DNA of 64,000 bases from NCBI GenBank assembly GCA_038501625.1, contig JAZAYU010000227.1, positions 1-64,000 of the forward strand, in the 5' to 3' direction. The notes under the pieces were generated by a model. It saw only the letters and a program-made list of their open reading frames with translations. It made no database searches and was not told the DNA's origin. Source of the stretch: Corbicula japonica (Eukaryota > Mollusca > Bivalvia > Venerida > Cyrenidae). Below are positions 1 through 10,671 of the stretch, piece by piece (the first letter of the stretch is position 1; every line of letters starts with the position of its first letter). The position numbers and the translations under genes are program-made.

Positions 1-345
1 AAAATTGTATCCTCAGAGAACATCTTACGGATTTCTGGCTGATCCGTTTAGACATATTTCACTTTTGTTTTAACTTTAGTATGTATCAAGTACATTTTCT
101 GTATTTTCACTTCTTTCTGTATTCAAGCATACATTGTCTCTCAAAAAGGTCACATGTTCCAGTGGTTGGTATGTACTTTACCTCTTTAGGCAAAATTGTA
201 TCCTCAGAGAACATCTTACGGATTTCTGGCTGATCCATCATGAGTGGAATCTCCAGATTTTCAAGCAATTGTAATTTTCGTGATATAGCGTATAGTACTA
301 TGCTGGAACACATCTGATAGTGTATTTCTAATGCAGATTATAAGA
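1..345 (-). other. 45-bp direct repeat at window edge with a short open frame
   Basis: Bases 1-45 recur at 192-236, an offset of 191 bases. A minus-strand frame at 313-107 encodes 68 residues, including the stretch TTGTCDLFERQCMLEY, and overlaps the second copy of the repeat. The frame looks protein-like and could be a last exon cut by a partial tandem duplication. I do not recognise the family, and no splice site was established. Confidence 0.25.
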
Positions 346-496
346 ATTGTGTGCGAACGGAGACAGTTATTCAATGTTAAGTAAACGTGATGCTGCCCAT
401 CATCTGACCGATTTCGTCATTTACTGGTGTATTCTGAACAATTTTATCCTTACTTTCAACCGAAAAACTCACTTTACAACATGTAGAAGTTAAAAA

Positions 497-690
497 CTGT
501 TCCAAGCCGTTCCAAGGCGGTTACACCTAGGGTTCCCATTTTCGTTGTTTGTGGTGTCATATCTGAATTTGACATACTTAATATAAACATATGTTCGATT
601 TTCCTCTCTTCTTTTTCGATGCGTGGAGAGGCTGTGTTTTGTGAGTGTGGTGATTCCTGATATGCATATTTCACATTTTTACAAGAGAAA
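497..690 (+). repeat. 5'-truncated Naiad 3' end
   Basis: This segment matches the 3' untranslated end of the minus-strand Naiad at 1411-1665 and the insert at 9990-10231. Shared landmarks are the GTTCCAAGGCGG block, the pyrimidine-rich CTCTCTTCTTTTTCG stretch, and the terminal GATTCCTGATATGCATAT followed by a T-rich tail. It is on the plus strand, so it is an independent, heavily 5'-truncated insertion of the same family. Confidence 0.6.
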
Positions 691-877
691 CACATGTAAA
701 TAATGACTAACCTGCAATTGAAATAATTCTTGTTATACATCCCAACTACAGAAAAACAAGGCAGTCTGAAACAGCAAAATATCCCACCACCGCATGAGGG
801 AATGTTGAAAAGGTTATGGATGCTTAAAATGAAATGTTAAATTTGTATAATTAATTTTTGTATGAAAACGTAACACT

Positions 878-930
878 GTGTGTGTGTGCGTGCGTGCAAG
901 CACGCGTGTGTGCGTGCGGGCGTGCATGTA
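878..930. repeat. Alternating GT/GC purine-pyrimidine tract
   Basis: An imperfect run of GTGTGTGCGTGCGTGC type with almost strict purine-pyrimidine alternation. It is a simple repeat able in principle to adopt left-handed DNA. No gene is associated with it. Confidence 0.7.
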
Positions 931-1599
931 TACCATTACTTGTTTGGCTTGTCGCTCGATGTTGCCAAACTTTTGACCTCCACTTGTGAACTTGACATTG
1001 AGCAGCAGTTAAAACATATGCTTTGCACATTGTCTCAATGAGATGAACTTGATCAAAGTTTCAGGAAATTCCTTCAAGGGGTGAAAAGTGATGAAGCAGA
1101 CAGGAAATACATGGCTCAAGCATTTGACCCCCTACTTGTGTCTTGGCCTTAAACCAGCACATTTGAAACATAGGTCTGCACATAATCTAAATAAGGTTAA
1201 AATTTGATCAAAGTTTCATAAAATTCTTTCCAAAAGTTTATTAGTCATAAGCAGCCATGCATTACACTCCTTGAATCTTTGACCACCACTTGTGACCTTG
1301 TCCTTGAGCAAGCATGTCTGATACATACTACAAATTATATTTCAGTTAGATTTTGGCTTGCAACCAAAACATCAAACATGATGCACAGCGACTGATATTT
1401 TTGTTGAAAGAAAAAAGCAACATATGCATATCAGGAATCGCCACACTCAAAAAACACAGCCTCCCCACGCAGCGAAAAAGAAGAGAGGAAGATAGAGAGA
1501 GCGCATGTTTTATATATGTATGTCAATTCAAATAGGACGCCACAAACAATTAATAAACAAGAGAACCTTTGGGGATACCGCCTTGGAACGGTCAGTGGC

Positions 1600-1650
1600 A
1601 AAACAAATTGCCACTGGGGGTTTAAACCAGGTTCTAGGGTGCACCAACCT
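1600..1650 (-). ncRNA. Hairpin in Naiad 3' UTR
   Basis: On the minus strand CAGTGGCAA pairs with TTGCCACTG across a six-base loop and is followed by GACCGTTCCAAGGCGG. The hairpin is retained in the 9990-10231 copy with a compatible loop change. It is a conserved structural feature of the 3' UTR. It lacks an obvious SECIS quartet, so I do not call it a SECIS element. Confidence 0.4.
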
Positions 1651-1938
1651 CACACTTGCCCCAACAGGTTCTCGTATCACAAAACAAGTACAAATTGTCT
1701 TGGTGAAATAACTCCAACCCACCCATCAGCTCAACAATGTTGCATGCAAAAGCATACAAACATATAAACATAAGAATTTAATAGCATTGCAAAGCCAAAG
1801 GGCGGGTACTCAATGATCTTTCCGAGACCAGAGCACCTGGAGTAAAATCAGCAAGAACACGATGACAGGGATAAAAGAAACAAATCGAGCTTTTAGGTTC
1901 TTTTAAGAAAAGATTTCCCCATAAACTTTCATAAACTG

Positions 1939-3411
1939 TTACACCCCTGACACCCTCGTGCAACCAAAGAGGTAAGCATAATGATCAACTGTAGATGGGT
2001 TAATCACCAGGCCTGCAGAGCGCTGTAAAATATCATGTTGGTAACCTTTCTTTTTAAATTTACAGATGGTTTTTACGAATAACCGGGAGAAATTAACATC
2101 GCCTTTTATCTTCTTAAGTTTATAAATTAAATCTCCATAAAAAACTGGCTGTGAAATTCCTTGTTGCAATAGTGATTTTAAACTGCAGCTGTATTTATGA
2201 ATTAGATCTGGATATCGGCGATAAAACTTGCAAAAGGTTTTCCTTAATTTGTGATACCGATAACCTTGTTTTAAAAGTTTTTCTGTAATGCAAAGATTAC
2301 GTTCATTGAAATCATTCACATCGTTGCAAGCTCTTGAAAAGCGAACAAGCTGTGAGATATAAACCCCGTAAGAAGTTGCACGAGGAACATCGCCGTCTAG
2401 AAACGGAAAATTTACTATATTAAAATTAAAATCATCTCTTTTATCATAAATTTTAGTAGTGACGTAACCATTTTCGATGAATAGATTTAAATCAAGGAAG
2501 TTTGCTTGCTTTTCTGAAGTGTTCGCTTTGTTAAGCTGTAGTTCTTTAGGATAAATCTTATTAACCATTGATGGAAAATGGTTATTATCTATATTTAATA
2601 AATCATCAAGGTACCTCGAGGTGTTGTTAAAAACTGTAATAATATCATCTTGATGTTCGGTAGAAAGAGATAACATGAAATCTCTTTCATAACAGTATAA
2701 AAACAGATCAGCAACAAGGGGTGCACAATAAGTACCCATTGGAATGCCTATTACTTGTTTATAAATAGAGGTACCAAATCTCAAATAAATATTATCCAAT
2801 AAAAATGTGAGCGCCTGGATAAGGTCTTGACAGGTCCATGAAGTATAATTATCATAAGAACCATCTGTAAAGAATGCCCTATGTTCATTACAAGCAATAA
2901 ATATTTTATTTTCTCTAGCAAAAGTTTTTTCAATGAGACTGGTTAGCTTGTCTCTTATTAAATTATGAGGGAGAGAAGTATACAAGGTAGAAAAATCATA
3001 TGTAGACAAACAGAACGCCTGAAAATTATTTGATTTAAGTTTCTTCAAAACGTCATTTGAATTTTTTATAGACCAAAATACATTTTTGCCAGTAGTTTCA
3101 AAAACTTTTTCGCAATACCTAATTACATGTTCTTTTATAGCTGTAGGACAAGATGTTAAGAGCACGGATAACTTTGTTGTAGTACAAGAACTAGAGTTAG
3201 CGATAAATCTTGCTTTGTACGGTGTTTTGTGCATTTTAGGCAACCAATACATAGTAGGTACTTTGTCTTGTTTAGGCTCAACACTGATTCTAAATTTTGT
3301 AATTTGTAGAGTGTGTGCAGTAACAATATCACTCTCAGATGAAGAAGTCAGTGTATAAGCATTAGTGCTATTAAGCTCTTCAGTTTGAACATTTATATAG
3401 TGTATACGTCA
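1939..3411 (-). pseudogene. Naiad reverse transcriptase
   Basis: Telomerase-related reverse transcriptase of the Penelope-like family. The uninterrupted part runs from the Met at 3252 to the TAA at 1939 (437 residues). The same frame extends upstream without stop to a TGA at 3411-3409, in the context NNVIIV-(TGA)-RIHYINV, where relatives have Cys. Motifs in order: the Penelope-type entry block YWLPKMHKTPYKARFI; motif A with the catalytic Asp in TYDFSTLYTSLPH; motif B GIPMGTYCAPLVADL; motif C YLDD in SRYLDDLL; then FLDLNLFIENG. It is preceded by an indel in a T run near 3450 and further upstream by the linker LISKGPKYRIPS. This is the best preserved part of the element. The identification is firm; whether it is expressed is unknown. 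Confidence 0.85.
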
Positions 3412-3727
3412 CACTATAATAACATTATTTGAAGCCTTATCAGCAGGTGTTAAAAAAATTTGTTGTGAAAATCTTGAATACCTTTTTTCAAATGACGAAA
3501 GTTAAAACGAGGTCGAGGTGGTAGTAAAGCTATGTTTCTTTTATAGAAGGATATACGAGTGTCAATTATTTTGAATATTTGTTTTTTCCAGTTTGAAAGA
3601 GCTCAGCATGTTCTCGTTTACACCATTTATTGCAAAAAGAGTTTAAAGACTCTGCAATTTCCGCACGACAGGTATTAAAGTCGATGTCCGATGGAATTCT
3701 GTATTTTGGACCTTTTGAAATTAATTG

Positions 3728-5206
3728 GGGATTCTAAAGTCTTTGATAACATTTAGATCCCCTGTAACGATATGACCGGCAGGTTGATAGCAAAATTTTG
3801 AATTAGAACAGTCTCAAGAAAATGGTGTGTTTTCAACAATCTGTAAATCCGAGGTAATTTTGTTGTAATTGAAAATTGTGTTTCTAATAGGCTTGTTATA
3901 TTTATAACAAACGATGGGTGTTTCAGTATTCTTGAAATAATTAGGTATAGCCGATTCAACAGTTTTATCTTTAAATATACTTCGAAGGTCAATAAAATCT
4001 ATGCCTTTATTTAAAAATGAAATTTTAAGGAAATGTCTTTGGTGATCAGATTCCAAGTCAATATGTGGTCTTAGAACATGCCGAGTGTAACACTGAGTAA
4101 GGCTTGCAACCTCATAAAGTGGATGAGTTCTAATAACAATATCATCGGCTTCCTTATCCACTTTTTGTAAACTTGAAATAGAAAGAGAAGCTAAACGCGA
4201 CAGCATAGCATGTCTTCCAGAATGTTTTAAAATATTTTGAAGGTCATGAATAGAACAATGAACACGTGATTTTCTTTTGATGTTACCATTAGTCCTTATC
4301 CCATGTGACCTCGATTTTCGTTTTCGTATTTGAAGCAATCCAAAAATGTCAAAATCAGGGTTTTTTGAAATGTTGCCTTCTTGATAAATATTATCATTTA
4401 AACCAAGTGGATAAGGAGTTTGTAGTTTTTTTTATCCAGTTATCTTCTGAAACAAGTCTTGCTCTAATTTTAAATGCTCTTGAAGCACTGTTATCAAATG
4501 TAATTTTTTCCACAGGTTGAATACTAACGTGTTTTAAAGTGTGGCCTGATTGTTTAAAATGTTTATATAAATATGTATTGATTTTATTATTGTTTCGTAT
4601 TTTAGAACAGTGCTGACTAAAACGTGTTTTTAAAGGGCGTCCCGTCTGTCCTACATATTGAATGCCACAATTTAAAGCGTTTCAAGTTAAAACATAAATT
4701 ATATTATCTGTTTGTCAATCAATATCTGAATTAATATTTACTGAAAAAGTTCTTCCATTAACAGTTGATTTTATAGTCGAGCTACATTTTAAAAAACTAC
4801 AGCACCTACACCTCTTTAAATTACACTTGTATATAAAAGGATACGATCTGCGTCTTCCGTCGTTTAGTTTTATAGGCGTGGAAATGTTATATTTTTTAAG
4901 AATATGAGATTTGATAGGTGACAATTTTATTTTTAAATTATTTTTAAATAAATGGGTCCATTGTGCACTTTGCAAACCGGTCACATTGACGGAAGTAGCC
5001 GAAGATAAATTTATTGGAGATAAACAAATTGACGGTTGCATGTATTTGAAAGTATTTAATTTAGCCGGAATATGGACAGAAGACGCAGAAGATAGCCTGG
5101 GAGTTAAAATGTTTCCTTTTATTTTAAACGCCATGATTATTTTGTTTGAAAAAAAAAATACCATTATATTATGCGTGGGAACTATAATTGACAGGACATT
5201 GTTCAT
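3728..5206 (-). pseudogene. Naiad N-terminal half: Cys-rich region, GIY-YIG nuclease, CxC linker
   Basis: The GIY-YIG nuclease nicks target DNA for retrotransposition. From 5206 the frame gives a variable head, a cysteine-rich segment (CNLKRCRCCSFLKC), then an in-frame TGA at 4717-4715. The nuclease signature follows: YVLT, a second TGA at 4684-4682, then NALNCGIQYVGQTGRPLKTR with downstream His residues (FSQHCSKI; KHFKQSGHTLKHV). Both TGAs fall where family members have Cys. An 8-base A run at 4433-4426 shifts the frame by one. The frame resumes as 4338-3814 (KSRVHCSIHDL ... TPIVCYKYNKPI) and reaches a third TGA at 3816-3814, directly before DC, so the CxC motif would read (TGA)-D-C. GHIVTGDLNVI follows, then a single-base deletion near 3730. 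The start could be 5206 or an internal Met near 5134. Outside the frameshifts I saw no in-frame TAA or TAG. Confidence 0.75.
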
Positions 5207-5449
5207 TGTTAATCACGCCTTCAGGTTGCTTTACTTTAAGTCACACCTTGTGTTATTGTTTCAACATTCGCAAGGGGCAAGAACAAACCAACAGCAACAA
5301 AAATTTGATTGACAGCAAAATCATTTGGAAGTAAAATACAGTGTCATTTGATGGCAGTTTTAACAGTTGTCGCATGACAAAAAACGTGTTTGACTTCTTG
5401 TGAAGTGCTGCAGTGCAATGTGTGTTTATGGAGGTTCCGCACTGGGTCA

Positions 5450-5703
5450 ATAACTAATTGAAATCAAATTTTGTTGTAGGTTTTTACATTGTTTCTATGA
5501 GGTATACATTTGACCAAAAGTTAATGAAATTCTTTCTAAGGGTTTAGTAGCTATAAATCGAACACAAAATACTTGGTTGAAACCTTTAAACACCACTGGT
5601 GACCTTGACCTTGAGCTGGCCTGGTTGGGACTTGGGTTCTGCACATCGTCTTGATGGGGTGGACATTTGACAAAAATTTTGTGAAAACTCCAGGGGTTTA
5701 AAA
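5450..5703 (+). repeat. GACCTTGACC-type interspersed repeat, left part
   Basis: It contains CACTGGTGACCTTGACC and a following GGACTTGGGTTCTGCACAT block. The same repeat resumes at 28817 (GTGGACACAAAATACATGG), after the complex insertion that begins at 5704. A relative with CTTGTGACCTTGTCCTTGAGC lies around 960-1320. No coding potential was seen. Confidence 0.6.
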
Positions 5704-6488
5704 ACAAGAGCTGTCAGAGGGGACAGCATGCTCGACTATTCGAATCATTTAAAACAAATGCAATTTGAAGATTAAAACAATAACAACTATGGCCATACAT
5801 TCAATTGTGCAATCAGGAAAAATATTTACAAGTGAATGGGAAGGGAGAAATTCATTTCAAATAACAGAAATAATTCCTTAATGTACCATATATATTAAAC
5901 TGAATAGGGGAATAACTATGAAATATTTCTGAATTTGTTAGAAAACTTGTTAGTAATTCTTTATAAGAGACATTTACTTTTAGTCAAATATCAATTACTT
6001 CAGTAATGTTACAGAAAAAGAACTGAAATGAAAATATAATGGAGGTTTGAAGTTGATACCTTAAGTATTTGCAAAGTTATTGATGAAGTGCACTTAAGTG
6101 AAAATATAAGTGAAAAAAGCAACAGTGGAAAAAGGGGCATAACTTGTAGAGTAATTGTATTACAGTTATGGTTCTTGTTGGTAATGATGTAGATTTTGAT
6201 GGTGAAAAAATATTCAAAGTTTCAATGAAATGTTGAATAGTCGAGGTAAAAACTAAAGGCAAAAGGGGCATAAGTTACAGAAATATTTTCAACAGAGTTA
6301 TGGATCTTGTTGATAATGATTTAGAAACTGAAGGCAAACATATATTACAAGTTTCAAAGTAATATCTCCTGTTGTTTCAAACTTATGGGACAATTGCATA
6401 AGTAAAAAAGGGGCATAACTTGAAAAAATATTGGTAGCAGAGTTATGGGTGCTGTTGATAATGGCCTTGATTTTGACGGTGAATATAA
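5704..6488 (+). mobile_element. Helentron-like element F, left segment
   Basis: It starts ACAAGAGCTGTCAGAGGGGA, followed by the 15-bp subterminal motif GCTCGACTATTCGAA, whose inverse occurs near the 3' end at 28816. A tandem core of about 170-bp units (GGGGCATAACTTG, GAGTTATGG) then begins. At 6488 it is interrupted by the Gypsy LTR, and the core resumes at 26973. The overall anatomy (ACAAGAG start, subterminal inverted repeat, tandem core, GACGCC-type short repeat, 3' hairpin, CTAA end) fits non-autonomous Helentron/DINE or bivalve pearl-like elements. Confidence 0.7.
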
Positions 6489-7714
6489 TGTAGCACACGC
6501 TCCTTGCATATGTATTCGTGTAACACATGCTCCTTGTGTGTCCGAAATTTTCGTTATTTTTCAATAGATGAAGTTTATTTCGGTAAACATGTAAACATTC
6601 TGGTCAATTACGGAATAAGACATCGTAAATTTCTTAGATCGTTCGTAAATATATTTAAATCGGTTGCAAACCTTGACGTGTATATCCAAGATAATCCTAT
6701 TTGATTGATAGAGTACACTTTATTTTGATAATTGTTGTAAACATTTTTAATCACGTTTAGCCAAAACGTCCGCCATAGATTCAGCTGCTGACTGTCGCGT
6801 ATTACGTCATCAATAATTGTGAATTTTGTCATAGGTAATGCGTGGGCGTTCTTTGTTTATAAACAAACGCACATTGTAAACTTTCACAGCTGGCAGTTTA
6901 AAGCATTTTTACTCGTTATTAAAAGAACAAGAAGATGTCATACATGTACCAGAGGTAATTGTTGTAAATATGTTTAATTATTTGATTCCTAGTCAAATAT
7001 CCCGTCAATCCATTCATTATTAATAAATTCTGCCAGGTTTTCTGCCGGACCGGCGGAAATCCGCTTGTAAACTTCTGCAGTTTTCTGCCGACGTGAATGA
7101 CGTCATAGGTAATTTACGCCGAATTCTGCTGTTTTCCGCCGTTGTTGGCAGAATTTGTTCCCACTATAAATACCCCTGTTTTTCTTAGTCAGGAGAGATC
7201 AGAAATAGCAATATTAAAGGCCATAAGGGATTTTTGGCTTCCGGAATTAATATTGTATTGCTATTGGATATCAACATAGATCAAGATAAAGGTGCATTAA
7301 TGATTTGGAATCTAAATGCAGTAATTGAATACTATTATTATTATCTAGAGTTGAATGCTTATAGATCCGATTGTACTGAAAACTGAATTCTATTGCTGAT
7401 GTAGAATTGAATTCTTGTACATCTAATTGTATTGACAACTGAATATTATTGCTGATATAGAGTTGGACTATTATATATCTAATTGTATTGACAACTGAAT
7501 ACTATTGCTGATTTGGTACCGAAGTCTTATATATCTAATTGAACTGATAACTGAATACCGTATTAAACTGAATTTCGTTTGAAACTTGAAGGTGTTTCTG
7601 TTTTTACTTATCCCTATAGTGAGCTCAATTAGATGATCTAAAATTATGTCGCGGCCTGCCATCTGAAGATATAAACGCTACCACATTGGAGACATATAAA
7701 CCAAGGTCGCCACA
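6489..7714 (+). repeat. Gypsy LTR 1
   Basis: A 1226-bp LTR with TG...CA ends. It contains a TATA box, TATAAATA, at 7165-7172 and a likely initiation zone about 25-30 bases downstream (CTTAGTCAGG). About three imperfect 60-bp tandem units (ATCTAATTGTATTGACAACT) occupy roughly 7370-7560. The left edge abuts element F; the right edge leads to the primer-binding site. Confidence 0.88.
7165..7172 (+). promoter_or_regulatory. LTR TATA box
   Basis: TATAAATA lies in all three LTRs (also 16122-16129 and 26427-26434), in the context CCCACTATAAATACCCC, with an initiator-like TTAGTCAGG downstream. It would define the U3/R border of the LTR promoter. Confidence 0.6.
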
Positions 7715-7722
7715 TAGTGTTC

Positions 7723-7733
7723 TGGTGGCAGCG
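7723..7733 (+). other. Primer-binding site, probably tRNA-Leu
   Basis: TGGTGGCAGCG lies eight bases inside the LTR end. It complements a tRNA 3' end CGCTGCCACCA, which matches tRNA-Leu (AAG/TAG type) as I recall it. The same site is present in the second unit at 16683-16693. Confidence 0.55.
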
Positions 7734-7871
7734 ATAACCACTAATAAAAAACAAATAATTTGTACTAAATTTTAAGGAACTTTATTATTCAGAAATTTCA
7801 ACACTTGTAAGGAAATCGAATTAGATATTTATTAAATGGTTATTACTAAATAAAATTACATGGAAAGAGTA

Positions 7872-9110
7872 ATGGTCCTCACAAGGCATCAAAGTAAGAA
7901 AGATGGAAAAGAAAGAAATAACATAGGGAGAAATTCATCCGAACACACATACAGTAAAGCATCAAAACATCAAGAATTAACAGCTTCATTTGATGATACA
8001 AACACAATGAACACATTATTATCTGATGACATGGACTAGCATCCATCAATATTAACAAACACCAGATTGCCACATTTCTCACATTCATGGCACAATATTG
8101 CACACTCCCATGAGCCTACTCCAGTTATTCAACAACATATGGACACAACTATGACTACAATGAAAAGCAAAATATCAAGTCTTGAAGATTCCCTAAAAAA
8201 AGTAACAGAAGAAATGAGGATTATGCTACAAAATCTACAAACTCAAAATCAAAGTACTAATAAAATAAATTCAGAACCACGTTCATCACATAGAGAGTCT
8301 AGACACAACAATCATTACGACACATCTGATACAGACAGTGAGTCAGACACAAACAGACTGTTTCAAGTAAGAACACATAACCGTAATGGACGTAGACATA
8401 AACACAGCCCCAAATTACCTCCTTTTACGGGTAAAGAAAGTTGGCTAGTATGGTTTAATAGATTTGAAGACATAGCCAGCAGAAATGACTGGACGGATGA
8501 CGAAAAGTTAGATGAATTATTACCCAGACTTCAGGGTATTGCTGGTGACTTTGTCTATGGTCAGTTATCTCAGAACATTAGAACCAATTATAATGCACTA
8601 TGCAAAGAACTCAAAAACAGATTTAGGGTCGTTGAGACATCCAAAGCATTCTGGATACAGTTTAGTAATCGCAATCAACTGGAGGATGAAACAGTTGAGG
8701 AATATGCCGCAGAACTTAAAAAACTTTACGATGAGGCACATAAAAGTAGGGACAGCAATACGCGTAAAGAGAACCTACTAAGACGATTCTTAGACAAACT
8801 GTTAGACAGTAAAGCAAGATTTCACATAGAATTTGTGAAAGACCCCATAGATATTGATGAAGCAGTATATTTCACAGTCTGTTTTCAAGAAACAAAAAAT
8901 AGACACACTCACTCTGACACAATAAGAGCAGCAACAACACAAAAGGACGATAATCCACTAACAAACACCACAGTAGTTAGAGCTACTTCTGGGAAAAACA
9001 AATTAATAAAACAAAAAAATCACACCAGCAAATCAGAACAGCTACAAACCACCGATTTAGAGAAATTGAGAGAAATAGTAAGAGAAGAGTTACAGGCTGC
9101 TAACGCATGA
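7872..9110 (+). pseudogene. Gypsy copy 1 gag, with an internal TAG
   Basis: Structural polyprotein of the retrotransposon particle. From the ATG at 7872 the frame runs 413 codons to 9110, but codon 56 is TAG (8037-8039) where copy 2 has CAG. After a Ser/Asp-rich and coiled-coil-like N-terminal part (SKISSLEDSLKKVTEEM), the capsid region appears as KLPPFTGKESWLVWFNRFED, through FRVVETSKAFWIQF to the Leu/Arg-rich end. A broken nucleocapsid follows in another frame (SKPEHYKRDCPKLLEQ), with the first half of a CCHC knuckle lost. The copy is therefore not fully functional, although the capsid region itself is open. Confidence 0.8.
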
Positions 9111-9312
9111 AAAAACACTCAATACAAACAAAACAGTAACAAACGACAACATCAAACATATGGAAACACTCAGCAAAATGGTCAACACAATCAATTTGGT
9201 CAAAACCAGAACATTACAAAAGGGACTGCCCAAAACTTCTTGAACAGAAGCCACAAAGAACAGAGTCGGAAAAAATATCAAATTTAAACTAACAGGGACA
9301 CACCCCGGATAC

Positions 9313-10671
9313 ATGGCAAGTGTCCTTGACAAAAATGGTCTCATTAATGATGACAAAGTTACTGAAAATTCAACCAGAAGGGATTATCCTCTCTTAGATA
9401 CAATTTATATTAACGGTTCAGTTGAAGGTATCCAAACAAATTTTGTTCTTGATACAGGTGCAATGAAAACAGTTATTTTAAACAAGCTATTTCAAAAAAT
9501 ACATCCATCTAAACGCCCAAGGGGCACTTGATACATGCAGGTGGAGAACCTATAAACAATTCAGGAAAATGTATAGCCCAAATAACACTAGGTCAAGTTA
9601 AACTTTCTGCAGAGGTCACAGTTGCAGATATAAAAGATGATGCTTTGCTTGGCATGGATATTTTATAAGGAAATGATGGCAAACCTGCTGATATTATTCT
9701 CAGTCAGAATAAAATTATACTAAACGGTCAAACAATACACTGTCTACATTTCAATACAAGCCACATCAGACATGTAAGGGCTGCTGATCATTACATTATT
9801 CAAGGTGAAACAGAGCAGATCATTGATGTATTTATTGACAGACAAGAACATGATGACAATCTTAAGGAAACAATAGTTCTCATTGAGCCTTCAAATAGTT
9901 TTAAGGAAAACTTTCCTTTGATCATGGCATCCAGTCTAGCTGATATTAACAGTGAACCTACAGCTAAGGTGCGTATACTTAATCCTTTCGTTGAGATTGG
10001 TGCACCCTAGAACCTGGTTTAAACCCCAGTGGCAATTTGATTTGCCACTGACCGTTCCAAGGCGGTAACCCCTCGGGTTCTCATTTTTGTTTATTGTTAG
10101 TGGTGTCTTTTTTGAAACTGATTATTTTATTAACCATGCTCTCTCCCCCTCTCTTCTTCTTGACTGTGTGGGGAGGCTGTTTTTTCTGAATGTGGCGATT
10201 CCTGATATGCATATTTCACCTTTTTTTTTCAAAACATCTGCATCAATTAAACAGGACACTAAGATAGGCACAGCGGAACTGCTATCTGAACCCCCATTTA
10301 TGTTATTAGAATGTGCTGATCAAAATGAACATTCAACCTTCAATGCAGTTAGACGCTTACAATTCATGCAAGATATTGAGTCTTCTATCACAAGAAAAGC
10401 TATTGACAATAGTAGTATTAAGACCTCGCCTGGTGAAATTAGGTTAAATAAAACTGTAAAAATACCTGAGCACCTTGAAGACTTGTATTCTAAGTCATGT
10501 CAGGGCAAAACAAACAAGCAGAAAGGCCAATTAGCAGAATTGTTAATAGAATTTCAAGATGTGTTTTCTAAAAATGAGAACGACATTGGGAAAACAAATC
10601 TGGGTGAACATGTTATTGATACAAAATTGACGCAAAACCTATTAAACAACCATTCAGACGTGTTCCTCTAG
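9313..10671 (+). pseudogene. Gypsy copy 1 protease region, broken
   Basis: Retropepsin-like aspartic protease with the active-site motif FVLDTGA, the flap region LIHAGGEPI and the DALLGMDIL strand. Compared with copy 2 it carries a 13-base deletion near 9522, an AAA to TAA change near 9666, and a 241-base insertion (about 9990-10231) that is a truncated Naiad 3' end. After the insertion the frame continues to 10671 and then needs a step back of one base to enter the reverse transcriptase frame. Confidence 0.8.
9990..10231 (+). mobile_element. Truncated Naiad 3' end inserted in Gypsy copy 1
   Basis: Absent from the matching position of copy 2 (18941-18944). It begins GTTGAGATTGGTGCACCCTA, carries the CAGTGGCAA hairpin and GTTCCAAGGCGG, and ends GATATGCATATTTCACC plus a T run. 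It matches the complement of 1411-1700, so it is a 5'-truncated copy of the Naiad family, inserted after copy 1 existed as a separate sequence. Confidence 0.85.

Larger units (their letters stand above)
1411..5312 (-). mobile_element. Naiad-type Penelope-like retroelement
   Basis: A minus-strand retroelement whose reading order is a zinc/GIY-YIG region (about 5206-4350), a linker with a CxC-like motif (about 3816), then a Penelope-type reverse transcriptase (3411-1939), then a 3' region ending near 1411 in GATATGCATAT plus a short homopolymer. N-terminal GIY-YIG placement is the permuted order that defines Naiad/Chlamys Penelope-like elements. The copy is decayed: at least four single-base indels lie in or near homopolymers (about 4426-4433, 3730, 3580, 3450). 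The 5' boundary is uncertain and no pseudo-LTR was delimited. Truncated 3' ends of the same family lie at 497-690 and 9990-10231. Confidence 0.8.

Noticed and set aside
1890..1935. Minus-strand ATGAAAGTTTATGGGGAAA after the RT stop as a SECIS
   Set aside because: It has ATGA and an AAA at suitable spacing, but no complementary 3' strand with a GA quartet partner was found.
1778..1963. 61-codon minus-strand frame after the Naiad RT stop as a separate gene
   Set aside because: It lies in the retroelement 3' region in another frame. It could be a frameshifted RT tail, but no motif supports a separate protein.
8512..8781. Secondary plus-strand frame beginning MNYYPDF, and the matching one at 17457
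   Set aside because: Shadow of gag in another frame; conserved between copies only because the DNA is duplicated.
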